Assembly: GCA_003598135.1 (NCBI GenBank)
Contig: QZKA01000003.1
Span: 1 to 53,174, forward strand
Direction: 5' to 3'
Origin: Candidatus Omnitrophota bacterium
GTDB lineage: Bacteria > Omnitrophota > Gorgyraeia > Gygaellales > Profunditerraquicolaceae
Length of the DNA: 53,174 nt
Shown in pieces: positions 32,500 through 40,721 of this stretch. The notes beneath the pieces were generated by a model. That model was not told the origin of the DNA. It saw only the letters and a program-made list of their open reading frames with translations, and ran no database searches. The translations under genes and the position numbers were made by a program. Position 1 is the stretch's first letter. Each line of letters begins with the position of its first letter.

Positions 32500-32527
32500 T
32501 TGCATTTTTCTTTGATTGTGGTATATT
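32500..32527 (+). promoter_or_regulatory. Promoter of the hflK-hflC unit
   Basis: TTGCAT (32500-32505), 16-base spacer, TATATT (32522-32527) with TGg extension. The predicted transcript begins near 32534 and has a ~125-base leader containing two hairpins, each followed by U residues, before the hflK start at 32658. Confidence 0.65.
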
Positions 32528-32552
32528 GTATCTGAAAATTTAGTATAAGTGG

Positions 32553-32585
32553 TCTGGAAATACTTAAGTAATTCCAGAGGTTTTT
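32553..32585 (+). terminator. First leader hairpin with short U-tract
   Basis: TCTGGAAATACTT pairs with AAGTAATTCCAGA (32553-32578) with a single mismatch and essentially no loop beyond the inner AATT-free turn; ggTTTTT follows (32581-32585). Weaker than the hairpin at 32597 but the same design, so it may be one partner of an attenuator. Confidence 0.5.
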
Positions 32586-32588
32586 CGA

Positions 32589-32609
32589 TGGTCGGGCCGC
32601 CATCTTGCA
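32589..32609 (+). repeat. 21-base repeat, copy 1 (second copy 34738-34758)
   Basis: The 21 bases beginning TGGTCGGGCCGCC and ending ATCTTGCA are identical at 32589-32609 and 34738-34758. They include the left arm of both terminators and the nine bases before it, so more than the stem is conserved. Confidence 0.8.
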
Positions 32610-32636
32610 GCGGAACTGCAGGATGGCGGTTTTTTT
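32597..32636 (+). terminator. Strong rho-independent terminator/attenuator in the hflK leader
   Basis: The 14-base arms CCGCCATCTTGCAG (32597-32610) and CTGCAGGATGGCGG (32616-32629) pair fully in RNA with one U-G pair, loop CGGAA, then seven T (32630-32636). It stands between the promoter at 32500 and hflK, 22 bases before the ATG, so it should stop transcription unless overridden. Confidence 0.8.
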
Positions 32637-32657
32637 CAAACAAAGAAAGGAGAACTT

Positions 32658-33653
32658 ATGGAATGGCAAAATGTCCCTTCTCCGGATGAGATTATCGATA
32701 TAGGCAAAAAGAAATTTTCCAGCTTTAGTAAGCATTTTATTTGGATAGCGGCAGCTTTGTTTATAATCATAGGACTTAAGGGGTTTATTTATTCGATAGG
32801 ACCGGACGAGGTTGGGGTAATTCAACGGTTCGGTAAATACATTAGGCTGAGCTCGCCTGGTTTGCATGCAAAGATCCCTTTTGGCATAGAGAAAGTCACA
32901 GCGATTAAAGTAGAGAAAATTTTTAAGGAGGAGTTTGGCACAGGAAGAGATGATTCCTCATCCAGGGATACTTTTGGAGGAAATAGAGATATGTCATTAA
33001 TGCTTACGGGTGATTTAAATATACTCGATGTGCGCTGGATTGTGCAGTATAAGATCAAAGATCCCATAAAGCTCCTTTTCATTGTGCGCAATCCGCGGAA
33101 TATCATACGGGATGTTTCCGAAGTAATTATGCGCCGCCTGGTAGGAGATTACACCGTTGACGAGGTGCTTACGATTAAAAGAGAAGAGATAGATCACCTG
33201 GCTCAAATTGAAACACAGAAGATATTGGATGATTATCAAACCGGTGTTCAGGTTATTACGGTGAAATTGCTGGATGTAAACCCTCCCGACAAAGTAAAGC
33301 CTGCCTTTAACGAAGTAAACGAAGCAAAGCAGGAGAAAGAGAAGATGATCAATCAGGCCTGGGAGGCGTACAATAAAGTTGTCCCTAAGGCAAAAGGCGA
33401 AGCGGAGCGTACAATCCGTGAGGCGGAAGGATATTCCCTCGACAAGATAAATAGGGCTAAGGGCGAAGCGGAGCGGTTTTTAGCTACTCTAAACGAATAT
33501 AAAAAAGCGCCGGAGATAACAGAAAAGAGGTTATATCTTGAAACGTTAAACGAGGTTTTGCCCAAGGTAAAAGATAAATATATTATTGACCCAAGGCAGT
33601 CTTCCATATTGCCATTACTAGATATAGGAAAGAGGGGGGGTGGGGGACAATGA
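32658..33653 (+). CDS. hflK: HflK-like SPFH/band-7 membrane protein
   Basis: 331 residues. A short cytoplasmic N-terminus, one transmembrane segment (~26-47), the SPFH/band-7 domain starting IGPDEVGVIQRFGKY, then a Glu/Ala/Lys-rich coiled coil (PKAKGEAERTIREAEGY..., twice-repeated KGEAER) and a C-terminal LPLLDIGKRG tail. HflK forms a large cage with HflC around the FtsH protease in the inner membrane and modulates it. No ftsH is seen nearby. Overlaps hflC by 4 bases. Expression may be controlled by the leader hairpins upstream. Confidence 0.92.
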   Translation: MEWQNVPSPDEIIDIGKKKFSSFSKHFIWIAAALFIIIGLKGFIYSIGPDEVGVIQRFGKYIRLSSPGLHAKIPFGIEKVTAIKVEKIFKEEFGTGRDDSSSRDTFGGNRDMSLMLTGDLNILDVRWIVQYKIKDPIKLLFIVRNPRNIIRDVSEVIMRRLVGDYTVDEVLTIKREEIDHLAQIETQKILDDYQTGVQVITVKLLDVNPPDKVKPAFNEVNEAKQEKEKMINQAWEAYNKVVPKAKGEAERTIREAEGYSLDKINRAKGEAERFLATLNEYKKAPEITEKRLYLETLNEVLPKVKDKYIIDPRQSSILPLLDIGKRGGGGQ

Positions 33654-34606
33654 AATACAAAGCATTAGGTAAAATTATAGGATTTGCTATCACAATAATT
33701 ATTTTTATTGTCCTTGCTCTTGCGAGCGGCGCGTTATTCATAGTGGATGAGACAAAGCAGGTAGTGATTACCCAGTTTGGTAAACCCGTGGGCGCTCCTA
33801 TAATGTCAGCGGGTTTGTATTTCAAAATACCGTTTATCCAGGAAGCGCATTATTTCGAAAAGAGGCTTCTGGAATGGGATGGAGACCCCAACCAGATACC
33901 CACAAAAGACAAAAAATATATCTGGGTAGACACGATGGCGCGTTGGAGAATAGTAGACGCTCTTAAATTCTTACAGTCCGTAAATAACGAACTAAACGCC
34001 TCCAGCCGCCTCGACGACATCATTAATTCTGCTACGCGCGATGCCGTTACCAATCATTTATTGGTTGAAGCAGTAAGGGATTCAAACCGCATATTAGAAA
34101 CCAAGGAACTCGGAGACGATGCTATTGTCAGCGAAGAGGCGTTGGAACGTATCGAAATCGGCAGGCAGAAGTTGACGCGTGCGATATTGGATAAAGCAAA
34201 AGTGCTTGCCCCTCAATACGGCATTGAGATAATGGATGTGCGCGTAAAGCGAATAAATTACGTAGAGGAAGTGCGTAATAAAGTGTATGATAGGATGATT
34301 GCCGAAAGAAAGCGCGCCGCCGAGAAATATCGTTCGGAAGGGCACGGAAAATCCGCCGAGATAGAGGGACAGACAGGAAAAGAGTTAAAGTTGATTACAT
34401 CAGAAGCCTATCGGCAAGCCCAGTCTATTGTAGGAAAAGCCGATGCTGAGGCGATCAATATATACGCTCAAGCGTATTCGCAGAATCCTGAGTTTTACTC
34501 TTTTCTTAAAACGATTGAGACTTATAAGAATACTATCGATGCCAGCTCGACTGTTATTTTGACCACGGACAGCGATTATTACAAATACCTAAAACAGCTT
34601 AAATAG
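33650..34606 (+). CDS. hflC: HflC-like SPFH/band-7 membrane protein
   Basis: 318 residues. One N-terminal transmembrane segment (~10-30), then FIVDETKQVVITQFGKPVG, the band-7 start of HflC, a VKRINYVEEVRNKVYDRMIAERKRAAEKYRSEGHGKSAEI helix (matches the HflC signature RMxAERxRxA) and a C-terminal EFYSFLKTIETYKNT...TTDSDYYKYLK. It partners HflK. The region after it (34607-34809) holds a tiny membrane-peptide gene and a terminator. Confidence 0.93.
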   Translation: MKYKALGKIIGFAITIIIFIVLALASGALFIVDETKQVVITQFGKPVGAPIMSAGLYFKIPFIQEAHYFEKRLLEWDGDPNQIPTKDKKYIWVDTMARWRIVDALKFLQSVNNELNASSRLDDIINSATRDAVTNHLLVEAVRDSNRILETKELGDDAIVSEEALERIEIGRQKLTRAILDKAKVLAPQYGIEIMDVRVKRINYVEEVRNKVYDRMIAERKRAAEKYRSEGHGKSAEIEGQTGKELKLITSEAYRQAQSIVGKADAEAINIYAQAYSQNPEFYSFLKTIETYKNTIDASSTVILTTDSDYYKYLKQLK

Positions 34607-34614
34607 GGGTCGGC

Positions 34615-34716
34615 ATGTTAATTTTGCGGTTGATGTTGGTCGGGTTCCTGCTTGGAATCGGGATTTATCTCGGATTTATTTTTGTGAGATGGATTACCAT
34701 GTTGTTGAAACGTTGA
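34615..34716 (+). CDS. 33-residue single-span membrane peptide
   Basis: ATG 34615, TGA 34714, with agggg 5 bases upstream. The product is MLILRLMLVGFLLGIGIYLG then FIFVRWITMLLKR: one hydrophobic helix with a Gly-x3-Gly-rich face and a basic C-terminus. It lies 8 bases after hflC and before the duplicated terminator, so it would be the last gene of the hflKC transcript. Small proteins of this kind regulate membrane proteases in other bacteria; here that is only suggested by position. Confidence 0.6.
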   Translation: MLILRLMLVGFLLGIGIYLGFIFVRWITMLLKR

Positions 34717-34737
34717 GTTGGGCGATTAGACAAGAAG

Positions 34738-34780
34738 TGGTCGGGCCGCCATCTTGCATATGAATGCAGGATGGCTTTTT
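34738..34780 (+). terminator. Rho-independent terminator sharing the repeated 21-base arm
   Basis: GCCATCTTGCAT (34748-34759), loop ATGA, ATGCAGGATGGC (34764-34775), then TTTTT (34776-34780). Ends the hflK-hflC-peptide transcript or acts in the leader of mscS, 30 bases before its start. The left side copies 32589-32609 exactly. Confidence 0.8.
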
Positions 34781-34809
34781 AATGGGTTTAAACTAAGTAA
34801 GGAAGTAAA

Positions 34810-35862
34810 ATGGACCTAAAAATTCTAGAGCAAGTATTTTTGGGCAACCGCATTTTGGATTACATTATCGCCTTATTAACATTATTCTTAAGTTTGCTGT
34901 TTGTCAAAGTGGTCATCCGTGTTTTTATAAAGCGCCTCAAGAAATTTGCTGAAAAAACCACCATGACGTTTGATGGCTTGTTGGTAAAAATCCTGGAAAA
35001 GATCGTCTTGCCGGCATTATATATTAGTTGCTTTTATGTGAGCACCAAGACATTAAAATTACCTTTGGACGCCGGAGCACTAATTAACGCTCTGGAAATG
35101 ATTATTATTACTTTTTTTGCCGCGCGCATAGTTGTTATAGTTGCCGGCTGGGGTATTAATATATATCTTGCCAAAAAGCAGCAAGATCCTACATTGGTAC
35201 GCAGCCTTGATGGTATGTTATGGGCCGTTAAAATTTTGATCTGGGTTCTGGCGATTATAATTCTATTAGATAACCTTGGTTATAAAGTCTCCACGTTAAT
35301 CGCCGGATTAGGAATCGGCGGCATAGCGGTAGCTATAGCCGCGCAGGCGCTCTTGAAAGATTTCTTCAGTTATTTTTCTATAGTGTTTGACCATCCGTTC
35401 AAAATAGGGGATTTTATAATCATCGGCGATTTCATGGGCACGGTTGAGTATATAGGGATAAAAACTACACGCATACGCAGTTTAGGCGGTGAGCAGGTGA
35501 TATTTTCCAATACTGATCTTACGGATTCGCGCGTGCGTAATTATAGGCTTATGGAGAAAAGGCGTGTTTTATTCCGCATAGGAGTAACATATCAGACTTC
35601 ACTTAAGCAGTTAAAAGAAATCCCCAAAATTATCGACAATATCATCAAGAGTACCAAGGATGTGGCTTTTGACCGCGCCCACTTCTTTAGCTACGGAGAT
35701 TTTAGCCTTATATTTGAAGTCGTGTATTTTGTTTTGAGCCCCGATTACAACAAATATATGGATATCCAGCAGGAGATAAACTTTGCGATCAAGGAGGAAT
35801 TTGAGAAGAAGGGCATAGAATTCGCCTATCCGACGCAAACGCTCTATTTACAAAAGGCATGA
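34810..35862 (+). CDS. Small-conductance mechanosensitive channel, MscS family
   Basis: 350 residues. Four to five transmembrane segments; the pore helix region GLGIGGIAVAIAAQALLKDFFSYFSIVFDHPFKIGDFI carries the Gly/Ala-rich TM3 motif and the start of the beta domain. The C-terminal part has the mixed alpha/beta domain with FSNTDLTDSRVRNY and the final EFAYPTQTLYL. Opens under membrane tension to release solutes. Shine-Dalgarno taaggaag. Placed with other envelope-stress genes. Confidence 0.92.
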   Translation: MDLKILEQVFLGNRILDYIIALLTLFLSLLFVKVVIRVFIKRLKKFAEKTTMTFDGLLVKILEKIVLPALYISCFYVSTKTLKLPLDAGALINALEMIIITFFAARIVVIVAGWGINIYLAKKQQDPTLVRSLDGMLWAVKILIWVLAIIILLDNLGYKVSTLIAGLGIGGIAVAIAAQALLKDFFSYFSIVFDHPFKIGDFIIIGDFMGTVEYIGIKTTRIRSLGGEQVIFSNTDLTDSRVRNYRLMEKRRVLFRIGVTYQTSLKQLKEIPKIIDNIIKSTKDVAFDRAHFFSYGDFSLIFEVVYFVLSPDYNKYMDIQQEINFAIKEEFEKKGIEFAYPTQTLYLQKA

Positions 35863-35869
35863 CCTGATT

Positions 35870-36211
35870 ATGAAAACGGCGCTTATTGTTATATTGGCTA
35901 TAGCAGTCATAATTCTGGGATTTAGCGCCTCTTCTTTACAAAAAGAACTTTTCAGCTCCAGGGAGAGCGCTGCTTTTTCCGATAAAAGAAGCGAAGATCT
36001 GCAGCGAGAATTGATGCGTTTAAATAAACTCTATGCCGACAAAGAGCGTTTTTTAAGCGAGATCGAACAAAGCATCGAAGAATTAGACAGCAAGGTTGAT
36101 TTAAAAACGCTTGAGCGCCATATCCCCAAGAAAGAGTGGGATGAAATAAAGCCAATTATTGATAGGTTAAGGGCATTCCAGCAAGAAAGAAAAAATGAAA
36201 AGAATAATTAA
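35870..36211 (+). CDS. Membrane-anchored coiled-coil protein
   Basis: 113 residues. N-terminal hydrophobic helix (~3-22) and then a Glu/Lys-rich heptad-like helix (KRSEDLQRELMRLNKLYADKERFLSEI...) and a shorter C-terminal helix. No domain recognised. Seven bases follow mscS and the stop overlaps the AsmA start by 17 bases, so it belongs to the same transcript. Possibly a periplasmic spacer or scaffold. Confidence 0.65.
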   Translation: MKTALIVILAIAVIILGFSASSLQKELFSSRESAAFSDKRSEDLQRELMRLNKLYADKERFLSEIEQSIEELDSKVDLKTLERHIPKKEWDEIKPIIDRLRAFQQERKNEKNN

Positions 36212-38051
36212 GGTTATATTTATAAGTTTATTTATTATTGCGGCACTCTTTAGCGCAGGCATAATCATTTTTCTTAAGACATTCGATTTTAACCGCCTGA
36301 AGCCGCAAATAATCGCTGCCGGTCAGAATGCACTTGGCCGCTCCCTTGATTTTTCCGGGTTAGATTTAAAGTTGTCTTTTAAAAACGGCGTTCAGCTTCG
36401 CCTTGCCGATATTGCGGTAGGCGAGCATCCTGATTTCGGCAAAGGCAGCTTTCTTGAAGCCAAGGAAGCATACCTTGGTGTTTCCCTTAAGGAGCTTCTT
36501 TTAAAAAGACAAATAAGGGTTTTAGGTGTTGAGTGCGAGTCTTTGCGCATTAGCGTAGTAAGGCTTAAAGACGGCAGGATAAACGTCCAGGCGTTTAGCG
36601 CATCCGGGCAGCCTGCGGCGCCGGCAGAAGAGCCATCGGCGCAGAAATTATCTTCCATCAACGCACAGCCGCCTGCTGTGGCATTGCCGGTTATATTGGT
36701 TAATCAGATTAAGGTAGATAACGGCCGGCTTGAGTATGTTGATTATTCCTTCGAGCCGAAACTATCGCTTGTCTTTGATAAGCTGATGCTTAAAATCGAG
36801 AATTTTTCTTTGACGGATAGTTTTCCGATTATGCTTCGGGCGAGTTTTGCAAGCGGTTCCCAGAATGTCTTTGCCCAAGGTAAGGGTCAGCTTAATATGA
36901 GCCACCCGAGTTTTTTGCTTAAAGATGTGAAAGCCGGGGTAGATCTTTCTACATTGTCTATGGATACTTTGCGCCGTTATATCCCGCAGTTAGAAGGCGT
37001 TCCTTTGCCGGAAATTAAATCCGGTGCGTTATCGGTATCTATTGATTTGTTTGAAGCCGGGCAACAAGGGCTTATTGCCTTAAAAGGCCAAGGGGCGCTA
37101 ACTAAAGGTTCGCTAAGAATGAAAGAATTAGCTGTGCCAATAGAGCCTATCGAAGCGAACTTTACCATGAGTGAATCTGTTGTTGCCCTGAGTAAAGCTT
37201 CAGGTATCCTTGGCAAGGGTATGGCGGAGTTTTCCGGAAATATTAGCGATTATCTGCTTAAGCAGGACTACTCGTTTAAAGCTACGTTAACGGATATTGA
37301 TCTTAATGAATGCATAGATCAGTCACCGTATCCCGTTAAAATAAAAGGCCTTGTTTTTGGCGATATCGAGCTTAAGGGGCAGGGTTTTGACCCGAATACC
37401 GCGCTTTCAAGATTAACTGGCAATGGTTGGCTTGAAATAAAAGAAGGACAGCTTACCGATATCAACGTGCTTAAGATGGTTTTGGATAAACTTTCCTTTG
37501 TGCCGAACTTAGCCACGGTTCTTGAGGCAGGCCTGCCTGAACGTTTCAAGGAGAGCTTAAGCAAAAAAGATACTATCGTTACCAGCTTTAAAACAAAGAT
37601 AAGCATAAGTAACGCTTCCATAGCAATTCAGTCGATGAATATGGACGCGGAAACCTTTAGCTTCCAAGGCAATGGCAGGGCGGGTTTTGACCAAAGCTAT
37701 TCTTTTGACGGCTCGTTTACAATCCCACAGGATTTATCTTCGCGGATGGTAGCGGCTGTACCCGAGATGGAGTATTTGCTGGATGAGGCAAAGCAAATAC
37801 GTTTTCCTTTGAAAGTTTCGGGTAAAGGTGCTTCAATTTCTTTTATGCCTGATGTAAAGCAAATAGGAATTGGCGCGATTAAGCAAAAAGGACGGCAGGA
37901 ATTAGAAAAGGTTTTAGATAAAGTTTTGGGCAAAGAGCGCTCTAACGAAGATGTCAGCCAAGGCATTGAACAGCCATCCGCTACTACTGATAAAAAGGAC
38001 GGGAAAAAACAGCTTATTGACAGCATTATGGGGACAATTTTTAAGGAATAG
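36195..38051 (+). CDS. AsmA-family protein
   Basis: 618 residues. One N-terminal membrane helix (~6-28), then the AsmA start FDFNRLKPQIIAAGQNALGRSLDFSGLDLKLSF and a long run of beta strands with DGRINVQAF and later LKGQGFDPNTALSRLTGNGWLEIKEG, typical of the AsmA C-terminal repeat. Pro/Ala-rich linker near residues 135-155. AsmA-like proteins span the periplasm and carry phospholipids towards the outer membrane. This supports a double-membrane cell. The C-terminus is Lys/Glu-rich. Confidence 0.88.
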   Translation: MKRIIKVIFISLFIIAALFSAGIIIFLKTFDFNRLKPQIIAAGQNALGRSLDFSGLDLKLSFKNGVQLRLADIAVGEHPDFGKGSFLEAKEAYLGVSLKELLLKRQIRVLGVECESLRISVVRLKDGRINVQAFSASGQPAAPAEEPSAQKLSSINAQPPAVALPVILVNQIKVDNGRLEYVDYSFEPKLSLVFDKLMLKIENFSLTDSFPIMLRASFASGSQNVFAQGKGQLNMSHPSFLLKDVKAGVDLSTLSMDTLRRYIPQLEGVPLPEIKSGALSVSIDLFEAGQQGLIALKGQGALTKGSLRMKELAVPIEPIEANFTMSESVVALSKASGILGKGMAEFSGNISDYLLKQDYSFKATLTDIDLNECIDQSPYPVKIKGLVFGDIELKGQGFDPNTALSRLTGNGWLEIKEGQLTDINVLKMVLDKLSFVPNLATVLEAGLPERFKESLSKKDTIVTSFKTKISISNASIAIQSMNMDAETFSFQGNGRAGFDQSYSFDGSFTIPQDLSSRMVAAVPEMEYLLDEAKQIRFPLKVSGKGASISFMPDVKQIGIGAIKQKGRQELEKVLDKVLGKERSNEDVSQGIEQPSATTDKKDGKKQLIDSIMGTIFKE

Positions 38052-38087
38052 CCAGTAATGCCTATAAAGTTGCGATGGAGTAAAAAG

Positions 38088-38300
38088 ATGGTAAAAAAAA
38101 TAATAGTCACGAAGATTATTTTGATAGGTTTAGCTGCTATAGCGCTAAACGGATGCACTTTTATTGTTAAAGACGACCATGCGACAAAATACTACGGCAT
38201 AGATGAGCAGCGCGGCAGGGAATATTTAAATCAAATCCTTGAAAAGCAGCAGCAAGCATATCGGGCTGAAGAAGTTTCGGTAGGCGCTCAAAAACCATGA
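38088..38300 (+). CDS. Small lipoprotein
   Basis: 70 residues from 38088 (tggag upstream); an in-frame ATG at 38058 would add ten basic residues. Signal peptide with lipobox LNGC (cleavage before the Cys at residue 22 or 23), then a short charged mature part with HATKYYGIDEQRGREYLNQILEKQQQAY. No known family. Ends in a 4-base ATGA overlap with the next gene. Confidence 0.65.
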   Translation: MVKKIIVTKIILIGLAAIALNGCTFIVKDDHATKYYGIDEQRGREYLNQILEKQQQAYRAEEVSVGAQKP

Positions 38301-38971
38301 AGTTTAAAATATCAAAATTATATATAGCCATTGCGGGAGCAGTTATCCTTTTAGTTAGTTTTTATGTGGTTAAAAGCCAGATAGAGAATCATGTGTTTAA
38401 GAAAGTTGTCGAGCGCCTGACTGCCGATTCGCGGGTCGCAGAAGTCATCGTAACTGATGTTAAGCGCGACTTAAAAAACAAAAAGACCTACACGACCATT
38501 AAATTCTTAGAATACGATACAAAACTTAATCCGCTTGAGCCGAAATATTTCACTTTTTCGGGAAATGTCATTCAGTTTCAGTCAATGGTAATTAGGTTTG
38601 ATGATTGCTACGTTAAGAAGGGGCATCCTTTGAAAGGTAAAAGTGCATACCTTTTTATGAAGGCATTTATGCTAACCGATAGGGGCGCTGAAACATTTGA
38701 GATTACTAAAATAAACGAAATCCCCTCTGGATACAAGACAGCGGATATGAAGAATGTTTTTGAGAGAAGACTCTGGAAGAGGTTTTGGGAATACGCCCTT
38801 AATCCTAAAGAAGCAAGTAAAGTAGGCATTAAGAATGCCCAGATTGAGGCGCCCGGCACGAAGTTTATTCCTGGCAAGATTTATACGATAAAAATCGAGC
38901 ATGACGGCGGCTTGCGTATAGACGCTAAACCGGTAACTCCTATTTTAAAAAATGAAAAGTTTAAATTTTAA
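38297..38971 (+). CDS. Membrane-anchored periplasmic protein of unknown function
   Basis: 224 residues. N-terminal membrane helix (~8-26), then a mostly beta domain with KKTYTTIKFLEYD, FTFSGNVIQFQSMVIRFDD and a helix FERRLWKRFWEYALNPKEA, ending IYTIKIEHDGGLRIDAKP. No family recognised. Its neighbours on both sides are lipoproteins of the envelope. The 3' end overlaps the amidase gene by 20 bases. Confidence 0.65.
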   Translation: MKFKISKLYIAIAGAVILLVSFYVVKSQIENHVFKKVVERLTADSRVAEVIVTDVKRDLKNKKTYTTIKFLEYDTKLNPLEPKYFTFSGNVIQFQSMVIRFDDCYVKKGHPLKGKSAYLFMKAFMLTDRGAETFEITKINEIPSGYKTADMKNVFERRLWKRFWEYALNPKEASKVGIKNAQIEAPGTKFIPGKIYTIKIEHDGGLRIDAKPVTPILKNEKFKF

Positions 38972-39695
38972 GCTAATACTAGTTTTCTTGTATTTAGCAT
39001 TTTTTATTTCTGGGTGTGTAACCGTCCCCCGTCAACCTGTTGTGCAGCCTTACGGCATATACCATATCGTAGAAAGAGGCCAGACTCTTTATAGAATAGC
39101 CAAGACTTATCACATTGATGTTAATCAGCTTATGCAGGTAAATAAGATTACTGATGCGACGCAAATCGAGATCGGACAGAAGCTCTTTATACCGGGAGTG
39201 CGCTCGCCATTACCGGTAGAGTCTTATAAACCAGTCTCGCGGGAAGCCGTAAGAAAACTGATAGGGCCTAAGTATCGTGCTTCTCATTGGCGTTATATTA
39301 CTTTGCATCATAGCGCAACCCTTGAAGGCAACGCAGAATGTTTTGACCGCAACCACCGCAGCCGCAGGATGGGAGGTCTTTTTTATCATTTTGTGATTGG
39401 TAACGGCACCCTTTCCGGAGACGGTGAAGTTGAGGTTGGCTGGCGCTGGAGAAAGCAGGAAGAGGCAAACCGGCCTGCTGATATCCAGATTTGCTTAGTA
39501 GGAAACTTTAATAAAGAAACAGTCAGCAGCGCGCAATTTGACGCCTTAGTCAAATTAATCAGCGTTTTACGCGAGCAATATAATGTGCCGATGCGCAATA
39601 TAAGGAAACACAAAGACATCGAAGGCAAAATTACTGAATGTCCGGGCGCTAACTTTCCATTCCAGAGGCTGATAGCGGAATTAAAGAAATCTTGA
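38952..39695 (+). CDS. LysM lipoprotein with N-acetylmuramoyl-L-alanine amidase / PGRP domain
   Basis: 247 residues. Lipoprotein signal with lipobox (FISGC, Cys at 22), a LysM domain (~38-83, YHIVERGQTLYRIAKTYHI...) and an amidase_2/PGRP domain from ~100: TLHHSAT (zinc His), GLFYHFVIGNG (second His), a W/R segment and a final KHKDI...ECPG (third ligand and Cys). Cleaves the bond between muramic acid and the stem peptide, anchored at a membrane and binding glycan through LysM. Confidence 0.9.
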   Translation: MKSLNFKLILVFLYLAFFISGCVTVPRQPVVQPYGIYHIVERGQTLYRIAKTYHIDVNQLMQVNKITDATQIEIGQKLFIPGVRSPLPVESYKPVSREAVRKLIGPKYRASHWRYITLHHSATLEGNAECFDRNHRSRRMGGLFYHFVIGNGTLSGDGEVEVGWRWRKQEEANRPADIQICLVGNFNKETVSSAQFDALVKLISVLREQYNVPMRNIRKHKDIEGKITECPGANFPFQRLIAELKKS

Positions 39696-39719
39696 CGTAA
39701 GAAAGGTTGCCTATATCGT
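39692..39719 (+). promoter_or_regulatory. Possible promoter with inverted repeat before the OmpA-LysM gene
   Basis: TTGACG (39692-39697), 16 bases, TATCGT (39714-39719). The inverted repeat TATATC-gtcaa-GATATA (39712-39728) overlaps the -10. About 28 bases before the OmpA-LysM start. Confidence 0.35.
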
Positions 39720-39746
39720 CAAGATATATTAAAACGAGGTGACACG

Positions 39747-40694
39747 ATGAAAAAGATAATGTTTGTAATCGCAATTTTGTTTGTGTTTGTGAATATGGCT
39801 TCTGCTGAGTCTAAGCAGGCAAAAGAGATAAAAAGAGAAGAAGAATTAAAAGAGCTCCAGAAACGTTTTGAATGGTGGCCTACAGATGCCAAGCCCGGTC
39901 CGGTAAAAGACCCTGAGCGGGGCGGTTATTGGTGGTGGCCTACAGAGCCGGGCAAGGCCCGCCCCTGGGGGAATCGTGGGTATGTGTATGTATATAAAAT
40001 AATCTTTGATTACAAGGAAGAAGAACTTCCTTCGCCGAAACCTCAAGAGCTACGGCCATCTTTGCTTATCAAGAAAATTATAAAAAATGTGAAGGTTTAC
40101 TTTGATTACGATAAGGCCACATTGCGCGATGATGCTATCGCAATACTCAAGAGTGCCGTTGGTACCTTAAAAAGAAACCCTGAAGCAAGTATTTTAATCA
40201 CCGGCAATTGCGACCGACGCGGCTCAGAAGCATACAATGAAAAATTGGGCAGGCACCGCGGGGAAGCAGTAAAGAAATTTATGTTTGATAACAGCATATC
40301 AGAGGAAAGGATCCGGATTGTAAGCAGAGGGAAACTTGATGCTATCGCGCCAATTACCGATATTGTCGGTATGCAAAAGGACAGAAATGCCCAATTTATG
40401 ATTGCCGAGGTTGAAGAGGTGATGATTCCTTATCCGGGCGAGCCAAAAGAAGTTGAAGCTAAACCAATAGAAGAGGGCAAATTTCTTATAGAGAAAGAAG
40501 AAAAAATTGAATCAGAAATCAAGGTCTCTACTAAGGAATATGTGATTAAGAAAGGCGATACATTATCTAAGATTGCGCAGGAACAACTCGGCAAGGCTCA
40601 TCGTTGGAAATACCTCTATGAGCTTAATAAAGATAAGATAAAAGACCCCAATAAGCTTAGGGTAGGGCAGAAAATTATTGTTCCTATCGAATAA
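39747..40694 (+). CDS. OmpA-domain protein with C-terminal LysM
   Basis: 315 residues. Signal peptide ~1-20 (ASA). A Trp-rich repeat (FEWWPTDAKPGP and YWWWPTEPGKARPWGNRGYVYVY, ~42-85) precedes an OmpA peptidoglycan-binding domain (~108-220, VYFDYDKATLRDDAIAIL ... GNCDRRGSEAYN ... KDRNAQFMI), then a Glu-rich linker and a LysM domain from ~265 (EYVIKKGDTLSKIAQEQLG). Lacks the N-terminal barrel of E. coli OmpA. It probably ties an outer-membrane or surface structure to the wall by two binding modules. Shine-Dalgarno gaggtg. Confidence 0.88.
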   Translation: MKKIMFVIAILFVFVNMASAESKQAKEIKREEELKELQKRFEWWPTDAKPGPVKDPERGGYWWWPTEPGKARPWGNRGYVYVYKIIFDYKEEELPSPKPQELRPSLLIKKIIKNVKVYFDYDKATLRDDAIAILKSAVGTLKRNPEASILITGNCDRRGSEAYNEKLGRHRGEAVKKFMFDNSISEERIRIVSRGKLDAIAPITDIVGMQKDRNAQFMIAEVEEVMIPYPGEPKEVEAKPIEEGKFLIEKEEKIESEIKVSTKEYVIKKGDTLSKIAQEQLGKAHRWKYLYELNKDKIKDPNKLRVGQKIIVPIE

Positions 40695-40721
40695 GCGATT
40701 GTTGCAGGAGGAGATGAGTGA

